64,000 nt of DNA from Heterohyrax brucei (GCA_028571685.1 CM053154.1:5307501-5371500), one strand, 5' to 3'. Shown: positions 21,428-32,530, counted from the stretch's first letter. Translations and numbers: made by a program. The notes: generated from the letters alone by a model not told the origin.

Positions 21428-21465
<38 letters not shown>
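20767..21465 (+). mobile_element. L1 3' end inserted in RTE
   Basis: It resembles the 3' UTR type seen again at about 33180-33840: 'aagtggccatctaaaatgca', 'gaacacaaaagagagtccct', 'actaagaccattgctgaagc' and the end 'gtgagaaactaacttgagct'. The tail is an (AC)n run instead of poly(A). The host RTE's 'gtaaag' occurs on both sides (20761-20766, 21466-21471), a probable target-site duplication. Confidence 0.8.
21431..21463. repeat. (AC)n microsatellite at L1 tail
   Basis: About 16 uninterrupted AC units sit where the L1 poly(A) tail is expected. The Cys/Val repeats in minus-strand frames come from it. Confidence 0.97.
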
Positions 21466-21645
21466 GTAAAGGGTCAACAAAAAAGGGGGACACTGACTGA
21501 AAGGGACTGAAGCAAGGTGGCAGCAATGGACCCAAACATGCCCACAGTTGCAAAGGTGGCTTGGAACCAGGCAATGTATAAGATCTCCACCAATCTGAGC
21601 CAACACAGTAACAACTGACAATAACAACAGCAACTCCACCGTTGG
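21466..21645 (+). mobile_element. RTE, right part of a split copy
   Basis: It resumes the interrupted RTE with 'ggtggcagcaatggacccaa', 'tggaaccaggcaatgtataa' and the tail 'gacaataacaacagcaac', the RTE 3' terminus. Confidence 0.8.
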
Positions 21646-22189
21646 AACCTTGAAGATTTGTTGTCAGGGACAGATGACATTTGAGGTGAAAAAATAGTTT
21701 TTCCTCATTATTTGCTTGCGACATGACACAAGTCTTTCAAAGTCAAGCTCCATGTGTCCCTTCGACAGATGTTCATTAAGAACCAACTCTCAACGCAGAG
21801 AACAACTTCTGCACCATGAGTCCTACACTGCAGCGTCGGCCCACAAGCAGCCCTGAGGGAAGTCAGGGGTCTGTGGGGTACGGAGAAGTGCCGTGGAGAG
21901 ACCTGAGCAGGGAAAGGCCCCCCCCTTGAAAGTCACAGTGGGAGGTTCAATGAAAGATGACCGCATTGACGAGCCAAAGTTCCGCTTGGTGGGGCCTGGG
22001 GCGTTCCTCTTGGAGACTGGACCAGATGTAGGTCTGGGCTGTGAAATCAGTAGAAGACTAGGCCTGGAAAGGATCTTGCAAACTTGGCTGTCCAGGCTGT
22101 TAATTTCACCTATGAGAGACTGAACCCTGAGGGGTCAACGCGTGGACTTGAGGTCTCCTGGAATCAGGACACCCTCTCAGCGTATGGAA
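21646..22189. other. Unique sequence, nothing recognised
   Basis: About 540 bp, no recognised repeat or exon. Confidence 0.4.
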
Positions 22190-22392
22190 AAAAAGACAAC
22201 CCAGATGTTGTGAAATCAACTCCACTCACGACGACCCTGTGCGTGTCAGAGTCAAACTGCTTTGCAGGGTCACAACCGCTGATGTTTTGGAAGCCAATCA
22301 CCAGGCCTTTCTTCTGAGCTGCCCCTGGGTGGACTTGAGTCTCCAGCCTTTTGGTCGCCAGCCCAGTGTGTCGACCATTTCAACCTCCCGGA
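22190..22392 (-). mobile_element. AfroSINE (longer subtype), antisense
   Basis: The order 'ccactcacgacgaccctgtg', 'aagccaatcaccaggccttt' and 'gtggacttgagtctccagcc' is the antisense of the longer subtype that contains 'aggcctggtgatc'. Confidence 0.85.
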
Positions 22393-22469
22393 GATCCTCA
22401 GCCCGTGGACACATGCTTAATTACCTGTACGTGGGAATCCAGGGCCACACTGTTCTCCGTCCATAGTTC

Positions 22470-22626
22470 AACCCACTGCCATCAAGTCATTTCTGACTCA
22501 TAGTGACCCTACGGTTTAGAGTAGAAGAGCCCCATAGAGTTTCCAAGGAGTGCCTGCTGGATTTGAACTGCTGACCTGTTGGTTAGCAGAGGTAGCTCTT
22601 AACCACTAAGCCACGAGGGTTTCCTA
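22470..22626 (-). mobile_element. AfroSINE, antisense copy
   Basis: A well-preserved short AfroSINE: 'cccactgccatcaagtcatt', 'agccccatagagtttccaag' and 'ttaaccactaagccacgagg'. Its low divergence suggests a younger insertion than most in this window. Confidence 0.95.
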
Positions 22627-23388
22627 CCATAGATAGGTACATGGAATGTGGAGTAGAGTTAAACATGCATGCAGTTAGGGGTTATGGTTCCACCTCTCAT
22701 CATTGTCAGAATCAAATGAAAAGTAGGCTTGCCCAATGAGTGTGCCCATTGTCCCACACTTAGAAGTGGCTGGGGTCCAGCCTTGGAACACCAGGTAGTC
22801 TTCCCAGGGGAAGGAAATCCAGGAGCTTCTGGGCAACTGGGCTGCTCTTCAGAACAGGCAGCATGCTCACCCCCTGATGCAGCGTCGTGTAAACTCCCAC
22901 CAGCAGGGACCTTCAGTGGGAGGCAGTCTACAAACACAGGGTGCTGCCCTCTGTCACTGTCTCCACATAGCGGCGAGGTGCCCACAACCAGCACACACTC
23001 TGCTGCCGAACGGCTGGCTTGTCTCTTGGAGCTTTTAGGATACACACCAAGGATGAATGCCTGCTTCCCATCTGCTTTCAAAGCAGCAGATGCAGAATTT
23101 GACACGTATCTACAGACGGGATTCTCCTTTGGAAAACACAATGTTCTGTAGAGTGGCAAGTCATACGCAGGATATGTGGAAGCCCGCAGACCCGGAGTGA
23201 GCTGCTGTCCTGCCTTTGAGCTCAGTCAGGAGCAATGGGCTACCCAGCCAAACATCCAGAAAAGTTGGGGTCAAAAGAAGGCACCTTCATGTAGTAAGTT
23301 CATTCAGTGGTAGCATTAGCTGGCACTTTCAACTTAGTGTATTGTGTTGGTTCAGTCACCAGTGAGTTCAGGACATCTATACATCTCC
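22627..23388. other. Unique sequence with long open frames on both strands
   Basis: About 760 bp without a recognised repeat. Frames of 140 codons (plus, 22729-23151) and 166 codons (minus, 22659-23159) overlap almost exactly, and neither product is recognised. At most one could be coding, and no splice pair supports either. Confidence 0.3.
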
Positions 23389-23546
23389 CTGGTGGCATAG
23401 TGGTTAAGTGTTTTGGCTGCTAACCAAAAGGTCAGCAGTTTGAACCCACCAGGCACTCCTTGGAAACTCTAGGAGGCAGTTCTACTCTGTCCTATAGGGT
23501 CAGTATGAGTTAGAGTTGACTCGACTGTAGTGGATTTGGCTTGGGG
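23389..23546 (+). mobile_element. AfroSINE, sense copy
   Basis: A well-preserved copy: 'ccctggtggcatagtggtta', 'ctccttggaaactctaggag' and 'gttagagttgactcgactg'. It is the first of two direct SINE copies. Confidence 0.95.
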
Positions 23547-23565
23547 TACGTATCTCAGAGAAATG

Positions 23566-23728
23566 GTGGCCCAGTGTTGAAGTTCTATAGCTGTTAACTG
23601 AGAGGTCAGTGGTTTACACCCGGCAGGCACTCCTTGGAAACTCCACCAGGCAGTTCTACGCTGTCACACAGGGTTGCCAGGAGTCAGAGTTGACTTGATG
23701 GCACTGGTTTGGCTTGGGTTTTATGTCT
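23566..23728 (+). mobile_element. AfroSINE, sense copy
   Basis: The second SINE of the direct pair: 'ggtggcccagtgttgaagtt', 'cactccttggaaactccacc' and 'cagagttgacttgatggcac'. Confidence 0.92.
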
Positions 23729-23741
23729 CTCTGTGAGAGGC

Positions 23742-24070
23742 CTTGACAGCTTAGTCATAGAACGACCCTCTTCAGTATGAGAGATTCACGTTCCATCCCC
23801 AACGAGTCCACCTCAGAGTCACCACACGTCTGTCACTGGAAGCTTGCCTGTTACTGAGATGCTGGGGAGGATTCAGTGGAGTGTCCAGACTCACATGGGC
23901 TAGGGAGGAAGGCCTGGTAATCTGCTTCCAAAAGCCAGCCTGCGACGACCCTAGGATCACAACAGTTTGATCCACGACGCACCGTGGCAATGGTGCAGGA
24001 CCCCAGGCAATGTTTCATCTGTTGCGCATGGAGTCCCCATGAGTCGCGGGCAAGTTAGCACCAGCTGACC
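23742..24070 (+). mobile_element. Composite SINE with RTE-like tail, sense
   Basis: Head 'ttcacgttccatccccaacg', body 'gtctgtcactggaagcttgc' and 'gaaggcctggtaatctgctt', then an RTE-type tail 'gtggcaatggtgcaggaccc', 'gcgcatggagtccccatgag' and 'gttagcaccagctg'. It is near full length (about 330 bp) and explains the antisense copies at 3513 and 11548. Confidence 0.75.
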
Positions 24071-24279
24071 ACATCCAGCAGCACACATGGAGCAGAGAGG
24101 AACAGGACAAGGATAGGAGGGAGTCCGTGTCTCTGTCGCGTTTGCAGTCTGGGTGCAGCAGCTCCGTGACTGCAGCAACAGTCTTGCTTCATTGGTGGCA
24201 TGAATGTGATGGGAGAGAAGCTGCTCCAGGGGGCAGAGGTGAGAGGTGGAAATCTGCCTGGCCTCTGCTGGGGTCGTCT

Positions 24280-24808
24280 CACGCTGCTTTAACAGAAATA
24301 CCACAAGTGGATGGCTTTCAAAGAGAAATTTTATTTGTCATGGTCCAGTAGGTTGTAAGTCCGAATTTAGGGTGTCCACTCCAGGTGAAGGCTTTCCCTC
24401 TCTGTCAGCTCTGGAGGAAGGTCCTTGCGTAGCATCAGTCTTTGGTCAGGGAGCAACTTGGCACAGGAACTTCAGGTCTGAAGGGTGCGCTCTGTCCCTG
24501 GTGCGGCCTTATTGATGGCGCCAGGTTCCCAGCTCTGCTTGCTTCCCTCTCCTCCTGTATCGTGTAGAATGAGAAGATGAAAGGTGGCGCAAGTCCCACT
24601 CCAGAGAAACTCCCGTGACATCAGAGCCAGGAGGTGACCAAACAGTCCCACCCTAACCCTCTCTGACATCATCCTACCTATTAGCCACAGGCACAGATTA
24701 GGATTTCCAGCATAGGAAATCACAGAATGGAGGGCAATCGCAGAATATGGGCAATCATGGCCCAAATAACTACCCATATTTTTGGGGGACACAATGCAAT
24801 CTGTGACA
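24280..24808 (+). mobile_element. LTR-like element, related to 60733-61256
   Basis: From 'ctgctttaacagaaatacca' to 'tatttttgggggacacaatg' and the end 'ctgtgaca' it parallels the element at 60733-61256 throughout. That copy has TG...CA ends and a 5-bp duplication, which is why I call this LTR-like. The left end here is unclear. Confidence 0.65.
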
Positions 24809-25254
24809 GGCTTGAAGGGAGGGACAACATCTGCAGGAGGGGAGACTGAAGCTGAGCCTCGAGGGGTAGGTGGAAACTCATCAGTGGAGAAGGAAAGCGC
24901 TCCGGGCAGTGGGAACTCCTAGTGCAAAGTTCTGGCCTCTGCAAGAGCAGATGTGGGGTCCAGGAGTCACAGTGTTCATGCGGCCACTGTGTGATCAGGG
25001 CAAGAGCTGTGGCTGGTGACGCCAGCAAGTGACCTCTACTGGCCTTCCAGGAGGTGGGGACCTTACCTGCACCAATCCTCATCCACAGAGCTGGAGGAGG
25101 CCTCAACCTGTGTCTCGGTTAGAAGTGTGAACTAGTAGTCTGCAGAGGGCTCAAGAAGACAGCCAAGCGTGCCAACCCCTCCGGAAGGCCACAGTCACAG
25201 CAACAGCTCCACAGCTGTCCTGGGGTGTGGTGAGTCTCGGGTTTCCTTCCCTTG
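24809..25254. other. Unique sequence, nothing recognised
   Basis: About 445 bp without a recognised repeat or exon. Confidence 0.4.
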
Positions 25255-25435
25255 GACCAAGGTCCCTGGTGGTGCAAACAGTACATGCTCACCTACCAAC
25301 CCAAGAGTTGGCCATTCCAGGCCACCTGACGGTGTCACGGAAGAAAGGCCTGGAGATCTGCTCTGGTCAAGATTAGAGCTAGAAAGTCTATGGAGCACAG
25401 TTCTGTTCCAGAATGCAGGGGGTAGCCACAAGTCC
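25255..25435 (+). mobile_element. AfroSINE (longer subtype), sense
   Basis: It begins 'aggtccctggtggtgcaaac' and contains 'aagaaaggcctggagatctg' and 'ctatggagcacagttctgtt'. The tail is cut short near 25435. Confidence 0.85.
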
Positions 25436-25991
25436 ACCTGTATCAGGCTGGATTTTGATTTCCCTCAGGGCACTCTTGCCTACCAGCTCCTCCGTGCAAC
25501 GACCAGGCAGCCTGTTGGTCTGTAACCACTGTAACAGCTGTCATGTGCTAATACGCTATCCATCTGAGCACCCACTGCAGTCTCGCAGTGGAGAAGTGGG
25601 CTCCGCTCCACGCGGGGGTCCCCACCATCGTCAGGGATGCCATCAGCAGACAGCACTAATAGGCAGCTGGCAGAGTCTCAGCTCGGCTGGCGGGAGACCC
25701 CTGGATCACTGCACTGATTTTGCTCAAGCGTAAAAGGGCAGCTCCGGGTGGTTTTCATCGTTCTCTAGAAGACCTTGTCGCTGACTGAGTTTTTCTAGGG
25801 TAGGAGCTGGGGGGGCATGCTGTAGTCCACAAGGCCAACAGAACTCGACAGGAAGCCTTCTCATTCTCCTTCCTGGCGCTGTCCACGCTGGAGACGGTGA
25901 GGGGTGGACACCTGTTTTCTCCTTCCCCCTGCCTCCACCCTCCTCCTTTACGATGGTACCTCTGGGGCGGTGGTAAAGTCAGCTAGACCAC
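25436..25991. other. Unique sequence, nothing recognised
   Basis: About 555 bp, no recognised feature. Confidence 0.4.
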
Positions 25992-26197
25992 CTAACCCCA
26001 AACCAGTTGTTGTCAACTCTGAACCGTGGCGACACCTTGTGTTGGAGAGTAGAACTGAGCTCTGTACGGTCTTCTTGGCTGTGATCTTTAGGGAAGCAGA
26101 TTGCTGGGTCTTTCTCCCTTGGCACCCCTGGGTGGGTTTAAACTGCCAGCCTAGAAATCGGCCTCGAGCACCAACCATTTGTACCACCTAGGGTGCT
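25992..26197 (-). mobile_element. AfroSINE (longer subtype), antisense
   Basis: The order 'ccccaaaccagttgttgtca', 'ggctgtgatctttagggaag' and 'accatttgtaccacctaggg' is the antisense of the longer subtype. Confidence 0.88.
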
Positions 26198-26983
26198 CTC
26201 ATTGCAAATCATTGGCTTTCTTTTTTTTGAATTTTAATGCTTGTTTGGACTATTCCTAGGGCATAGTTTTCATGACTGCAACGAACAAAAACAAGGATCT
26301 GATTAAAAACCTAGGGTTCCATTAAAAGTGCACACAAGGTAAACACACAGACACATCAGTACCGTCTCTGGGACCGAGGGGCTGCTCTCAGGATGAGGAA
26401 GTGGCACTTGAAAAACACAGACGGAGGAGAGCAAACGGCAGCCGCGGCGGAAACGTCCCAGATCAGTCACTCAGCCACAAGATTCTTGGGAAGCTGGTTG
26501 TGTGAAGAATCGGCTCACTCTTCAGGATTAAAATGAAAAGAGAGAGAGGACAGCATTCCTGCTTGCTAGGAGATTTAACCTGTGTGGAGCAACACTGCCA
26601 AGTTCAGGTGACAAGTACCATCCACATAGTGAAGTGGGGATGGGGCGAAGGGATGGGCAGTGTCTGGAAGAAGCTCTGGCCAGGCACCTGCCTAGAGGGA
26701 ACTTTCCAGAAGCCCACAGTCCACAGTTGCTGCAGAGATAAGCAGAGGTGGGAGGTAAATGAGGTGTGGAGGGAGAGTGGGGAAGGAGGCTCGTCTTGGA
26801 AGTTCGTGGAAGGAAAGGCAGCCATGGATGAGCAGATGACATAGGAAGAAGACCGCAGAAAGCACGTGGGAGGCCTTCAGATGACCCTCTCCAGACCCAG
26901 CCCCCACTGACGGCTCTGGTGAGTCCTTGTGTCTGCTCCATTTCTGCACATTCTTTCTACCTATTCAAACCCCAGCTCTGAAT
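26198..26983. other. Unique sequence, nothing recognised
   Basis: About 785 bp, no recognised repeat. Overlapping frames on both strands at 26528-26949 are mutually exclusive and carry no recognised domain. Confidence 0.35.
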
Positions 26984-27167
26984 TTGTTGTAGTGTTAGCT
27001 GCCTTTCAGTTGATTCCCAGTAAAATCATGTGATCTGGCATGTGCAGTGTGAGGCTGCTCCCCGGGGTTTTCTAGGCCATGACCTTTCAGAAGCCAGCCA
27101 CCAGGCCTCTCTTCCGAGGTTCTTCTAGGCAGGTTCAAATTGCCAGGCTTTCAGCTAGTCACAGAAA
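26984..27167 (-). mobile_element. AfroSINE (longer subtype), antisense
   Basis: It starts 'ttgttgtagtgttagctgcc' and continues 'catgacctttcagaagccag' and 'ccaccaggcctctcttccga'. The head is poorly preserved. Confidence 0.8.
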
Positions 27168-28504
27168 GCATCACTGAGGACGCTGACACCATCCTGTTGA
27201 CTGGATTCTCCTTTGTCTTCCTTTGAGCTGTTAAAGACCCCTTCCTGTGTCTCCCCCCTCAAATCACCAAGAAGGAACACAATGGGGGTTTCTGGCCAGA
27301 AAAAAAAAGTTTGGGTTCTTTAACCACGAGGTCTGAATGCAGCCTCTGGGAGCTGAGGCCTTGACAACACCCACCTGAGGTGACCTTGAGAGGTGCCCTT
27401 TGTTTTCTGCCCAGAATATTGACAGTCAACAGTAATAAGCATTGTCCCAGCTGTCTAGAATGCCTGGGAAAGCAGGTGTCTTGGGGTTATTCCTACCAGA
27501 GCAAAAATAATATTTACTGTAAATCACTCTAGGTGGCTTCCTGTCCTCTAAACACACTCAGAAAGGAACTTGGAACCACTGATCAATTATAAGAACTATG
27601 TTCCTGATAAGTTGACTGTGTGGGTAAGCTTGGTATGAGGGTGGGAGAGAGGACATCTCCAGAAACTCCAATCCCAGTGTCACGAGGGAAATCAGAGCTG
27701 TCACACAGCCTTGCTGTTCAGCTTCCAGGGAAACACACTGATGAAGAAATGAAACCATGTCCTCTGACTCTTTCTGTTACCTCAGATTTCTCCGCATTGA
27801 GGAGGTGGGGTGGGATTCAGAAATGCTATTTCTTTTCCTTTGGAAATCAGACAACATATTGGTGTTTACCAGAACTGCAGGCTGGATCAGAAGCTCAAAT
27901 GCCATTGCCATGACAACCAGATATCTTGACGCTGTCTGCGATACCACCTTTGCTTTGCTTGAAATGTTTTCCCTGAGTGTCTGGGGAGTTATTTCCCAAT
28001 GGACATTTTTGGCCTGATATTGTGCTTATATAATATCAGCCAGAAAAATTCAGACAGAACCAGTTTCTTAGCCTCAGGAACACCTGGACTTGAAAATTCT
28101 GCCAAGAAGTAAAATAAACTGTGAGTCCAACATCCATGTGAAGGCTAACCTGGCGGCCAAACAGGGGTAAAAGGTCAGGACACTCTATTTGAGGGATATG
28201 AATTGGGTTCAAGGAAACAAGCGGTCATTTGTTATACATCCCAGATAAAACCAATCTCAAGGAAAAAGTGAAGACCCGGCATAAGGCCTTGGATCTTCTG
28301 CCAAAAGTTTCCAAAACCTGGAAGGAAAAGACAGGAGCAAGAACAAGCTGGAATGAAAGAGAGGAAGTTCCTGGGTTAAGACATACTTCTTAGATAAAAA
28401 GGATAGCAATGTGGGGTCTAGGAAGATCACTCAGTTATCCCTAAGAGGCTGTGACCATTAAGGTCATGGGCATTAGCATGACAATATGCCACTGGAACTA
28501 GAAT
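27168..28504. other. Unique sequence, nothing recognised
   Basis: About 1.3 kb without a recognised repeat. Frames at 27620-27913 and 27757-28017 have no splice support or recognised domain. Confidence 0.35.
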
Positions 28505-28580
28505 CTCTTAATCATGACTTTTGTGACCTTGAGCAGGTTACTTGACCTCTCTGAGGCTTGGCTTCTTTCTTGGCAAAGCG
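28505..28580 (+). mobile_element. MIR, left part of a split copy
   Basis: The segment 'tgaccttgagcaggttactt' with 'gacctctctgaggcttgg' is the MIR core in sense. It is interrupted by an RTE insertion, and its 3' part reappears at 29225-29296. Confidence 0.85.
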
Positions 28581-29180
28581 TGTTGTTGTTGTTAGATGCC
28601 GTTGAGTGGGTTCTGACTCAGAGCTACCCTATCCACAATAGTACAAAACACTGCCCAGTCCCATGCCATGCCCACAACCCACAAGTGTTTTTATGCTTAA
28701 GCCTACTTTTGCAGCAACTGTGCCAATCCATGTTGCTGAGGGTCTTCCTCTTCTTCCCCGACACTCTACCAAGCATGATGGCCTTTTCCAAGGACTGACC
28801 CCTCCTGACAACACGCCCAAAGTATGTGAGACACGGTCTCACTATCTTTGCTTCCAAGGGGTACTCCAGGTGTACTTTTCCAGAAAAGATCTGTTTCTTC
28901 TTTTGGCACTCCTGAGTACATTCAACATTCTTCTCCAACACCACTCTTCAAAGGTATCAATTCTTTCTCTGTATTCCTTATTCATTGTCCAGCTTTCACA
29001 ATGCACATGACGCAATTGAAAAAAGACTATGGCCTGGGTCAGGTGTACCTTAGCCTTTAAGGTGACATCTTTACTTTTCAATATTTTAAAGATATCCATT
29101 GCAGCAGATTTTCCCAGTGCAATGCATCTTTTTACTTCTTGACTGCTGCTTCCATGGGTTTTAATTGTGGAACCCAGTTC
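28581..29180 (-). mobile_element. RTE 3' part inserted in MIR, antisense
   Basis: It starts 'tgttgttgttagatgccgtt' and continues 'tgctgagggtcttcctcttc', 'ctacgtgtacttttccag'-like sequence, 'tccttattcattgtccagct', 'aaggtgacatctttactttt' and 'ttgactgctgcttccatggg', antisense to the RTE. The copy is 5'-truncated. Broken minus-strand frames at 28624-28944 and 28842-29246 are reverse-transcriptase remnants. Confidence 0.93.
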
Positions 29181-29224
29181 CACAAATTGACAAAGTGTAG
29201 CTTGTAGTTTTAATGCCTGTCGAT

Positions 29225-29296
29225 TTTTGTAAAGATAAAATACCACCCTGGTGTGAGCACATCCTTATGATGTTTGACACATAGTAAGTGCTCAGT
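29225..29296 (+). mobile_element. MIR, right part of a split copy
   Basis: The segment 'gacacatagtaagtgctcag' is the MIR 3' end, which continues the MIR split by the RTE. It ends at a SINE insertion. Confidence 0.7.
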
Positions 29297-29491
29297 AAAA
29301 GGGTCTGGTCACCCAGTGGCTAAGTGCTTGGCTGCTGACAGAGTGATCAGTAGTTCGAACTCACCAGCCACACCAGAGAAAGACGTAGAAGTCTGTTCTC
29401 CTAAAATTACAGCCTTGGAAACTTTTGGGGCAGTTCTACCCTGTTTTATAGGATTGCCGTGAGTCAGAATTGACTCCATGGCAGTGGGTTC
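29297..29491 (+). mobile_element. AfroSINE with 10-bp target duplication
   Basis: The SINE ('cacccagtggctaagtgctt', 'cagccttggaaacttttggg', 'cagaattgactccatggcag') is flanked by 'agtgctcagt' at 29287-29296 and 29492-29501, a clean target-site duplication taken from the MIR end. Confidence 0.95.
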
Positions 29492-29501
29492 AGTGCTCAG
29501 T

Positions 29502-30047
29502 GTTCTCCCTTCGCTCACTCATTGATCCTTCACTGGACACTGGTGGGGCATTGTGAATACACAGTCAGACATGGCTCAGTTCCTACCTTCAAGGAACCCT
29601 AACAGTATTCATGTCATGCTAACGCAGTAGACAAGTTTGAGAATAGAAGTATGCACAAAGTGGCTAACCCTATGGAAAGAACTGAAGAAGACTTGTAAGA
29701 AAGGTCTTCTAAACCAGGCCTTACATAAAGTCCTAGAGACCAGCAGATGGTATTTGGTTAGACATTATTGGAAGGAACGGCACAGGTGAAGAGGAGGAAC
29801 TTTTTCATTCATGGAATTATTGCGAGTGATCAGGTGAGGTTGTTCTGGTGCCTGTGTGGATTATCAGGGCCAGTCACCAGTCTCCTGGAGATCTTCAGCA
29901 CCAGTGCCTCTCGGACAGTTCCCTGGCCACTGTGCTGGTGGGTGATGGGAAGGAGGGTTTAGGGACCACACCCTGAAATGTTAGCTCAGTGTGTCCTACA
30001 CAACCTACAAACCCACTTTGCCCATAAGAAAATATACACAATCACCT
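29502..30047. other. Unique sequence, nothing recognised
   Basis: About 545 bp, no recognised repeat. Confidence 0.4.
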
Positions 30048-30439
30048 GCTGCTTCTTTTTTAAATAGCAGCTTCACTGAGATATAATTCATATAGCATGA
30101 AATTCAGCCATTGAAAGTAGGCAGTTCAGTGGTTTGTAGCACACCTAGAGTTGCAGAGCCACCACTGTGATCAATCTTACATTATCTTAAATCTTTACAT
30201 CATCTCAAAAGGAGACTCTGTACCTATCAACAGTCACTTCCTATCCAAAACCAGCAACCACTAACCTACTTGCTATTACTCAACGGATTTGCCTCTTGCT
30301 GGACAATTTGTGTAAATGAAACCATGGAACATGTCATCTTTTGTGGTTGACATCACTTGCTTAATTTTGTATTTTCAAGCTTCATGCACATGGTTGCATA
30401 TATCAATACTTCATTTTTTAATGGCCAAATAATATTTCA
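30048..30439 (-). mobile_element. L1, first part of a split copy, antisense
   Basis: The stretches 'cttcactgagatataattca', 'cagttcagtggtttgtagca' and 'aatggccaaataatatttca' are the antisense of the L1 3' region. It continues at 31438 after an RTE insertion. Confidence 0.88.
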
Positions 30440-31437
30440 CTTAATCATGCTCATGTAGAACCTATGCGTAGACCAAGAGGCAGTCATTCAAACAAAACAA
30501 GGAGACATTTTCTGTTTTAAAATCAGGAAATGCATGTCTCAGGGTTGTAGCCTTTCAACATAGCTATTCAGTCTGTATGCTGAGAAAGTTATCCCGGAAG
30601 ACAGACCATGAAGGAGAATAAGGCATCAAGATTGAAGGAAGACTTACTAATAATCTGAAAGATGTAGAAAACACACTTTTGTGTATTGAAAGTGGAGAGA
30701 ACTTGATGCACTTGAGAGAACTTGATGCACTTACTGATGAAGATCAAAGACTGTAGTCTTCAGCATGGAATACACCTTAACAAAAATCCTCATAATTGAC
30801 CAATAAGAACATCATAGCAAACAGAGAAAAGATTGAAGTTGTCAAGGATTTCTTTTTACTTGGATCCACAATCAATGCCCATGGAAGCAACAGTTAAGAA
30901 ATCAAATGACATATACCATTGGGCAAATTTGCCATGAAACCTCTTTGAAGTGTTAAAGGGCAAAGATGTCACTTTGAGGACTAAGGGGCACCTGATCAAG
31001 GGCACACTATTTTCAGTCACCTCATAAGGATGTGAAGGCTGGACAACGAACAAGAGGAATTGATGCTTTTGAATTATGGTGCTGGCAAAGAATGTTGAAT
31101 ACACCAGTAATGCCAGAAGGTCACACACACCTGTCTTGTAAAGGAATGCATCCAGAATGATCCTCAGCACTGGGCATAGTGAGACTTCGTCTCACTTACT
31201 TTGGATGTTATCTGGGGGAATCAATCCCTGGAAAAGATCATCATGCATGGTAAACTAGAGGATCAGAGAAAAAGAGAGACAGCCTTGATGAGATGGATTG
31301 ATGATGGTGGTGCCACAAGGTGCCCAAGCACAGCAATGGCTGTGAAAACTGGCCCAGGACCAGGCAGGTTCCGTTGTGCTGCCCCACGGTCATCAGGAGT
31401 TGAAACGGACTCTATGGCACCTAACAAAAACAGCAGC
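30440..31437 (+). mobile_element. RTE inserted in L1, sense
   Basis: A 5'-truncated RTE of about 1 kb: 'gaccaagaggcagtcattca', 'cagggttgtagcctttcaac', 'cagtctgtatgctgagaaag', 'gaaaagattgaagttgtcaa', 'gaattgatgcttttgaatta' and the tail 'ctatggcacctaacaaaaac'. The L1 hexamer 'atttca' is present at 30434-30439 and 31438-31443, a probable target duplication. A local duplication ('gagagaacttgatgcact') lies near 30693-30732. Stops and frameshifts break the reverse-transcriptase frame. Confidence 0.93.
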
Positions 31438-32130
31438 ATTTCATTGCTGGACGCCGTGTTTTAATGGACTTTTTGGCTGCTTTCACCTTTTGATTATATG
31501 AATAAAGTTGCTATGATCATCTGTTTACAAGTTTTTGCATGGACATATGTTTTCCTTTCTTTTAGGTATACATTTAGGAGCAAAATGGCTGGGTCAAATG
31601 GTAACTACATGTCTAGTATTTTGATGAACTTTTTAAGACCCTGTTTCAAAGTTGCTGTGCAATTTTACATTCTCACCCATGGCATGTGAGATTTCCAGCT
31701 TCTCCACAGCCTTGTCAACACTTGCTATTGTCTGTCTTTTTGAGGACAGCCACCCTCGCAGCTGTGGAGCGGTGTCCCACGGTGGCTTCGGTTTGCATTT
31801 CCCTGAGGGTTAATGATGCTGAATATCTTTTCCTGTTTTTATTAGCCATTTGTTTACCTTCTTTGGAGAAATGTCTACTCTGATTGTTTGCCCTTTTTTA
31901 ATTGGGTTATTTATCTTTTTATTATTGAGTTGTCAGTATTCCCTATAGAATCGAAACACAAATTCTTTATCAGGCATATGAGTTGAACATTTTTGCCCCC
32001 ATTCTGTGGGTTGTCTTTTTATATTTTGATGGTGTCCTTTGAAGTACAGAAGCTTTAACTTTGGTTATGTGCAATTTATCTATTTGTTCTTTCGCTGCTT
32101 GATTACGGTTTCAAAATCTAATCGTAAGTG
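31438..32130 (-). mobile_element. L1, second part of a split copy, antisense
   Basis: It resumes with 'atgaataaagttgctatgat', 'acatttaggagcaaaatggc', 'ttctccacagccttgtcaac', 'ttctttggagaaatgtctac' and 'ggtgtcctttgaagtacaga', the classic antisense L1 3' region. Confidence 0.92.
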
Positions 32131-32384
32131 GCTTTGAGAGCTTGGATTGTTCACTCTTTTGCATGCTTTTTCTCATGTGGATAGGTAAGAACTGACCATA
32201 GTACCTGGGAGAGAACAGAATACTCAAAGTTAGCTCTGACAATTAAAGCTCTAGCAATAATACTTAATAAATAGATATTCTCCAATATTAGACAAACTAG
32301 CTCCAAGGTTGTTGTTTTCTTCTCTTAGAAATGGATGAGGAAAGAGAAGGGCGCTAACTTCCAGATTGAGTGTATATTATTTAC
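32131..32384. other. Unique sequence, nothing recognised
   Basis: About 250 bp between an L1 and a MIR relic with no recognised feature. Confidence 0.4.
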
Positions 32385-32530
32385 ATTCCAAGTATTATGC
32401 TAGGTATTTGAGCAGGTAGAGGAGAAACTTGAGGCTCAGAGACATTAAATAACTGCACAAGGTCGCATAATAAATGGTGGGATATAGATGAATTTGAGCG
32501 AGAAGTGACTGACACTGATGTCTATGCTTT
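32385..32530 (-). mobile_element. MIR relic, antisense
   Basis: The stretch 'ggagaaacttgaggctcaga' followed by 'aataactgcacaaggtcgca' is the reverse complement of the MIR core. Confidence 0.85.

Noticed and set aside
28624..29246. Minus-strand reverse-transcriptase-like peptides as a gene
   Set aside because: They are C-terminal remnants of a decayed antisense RTE copy with frame breaks.
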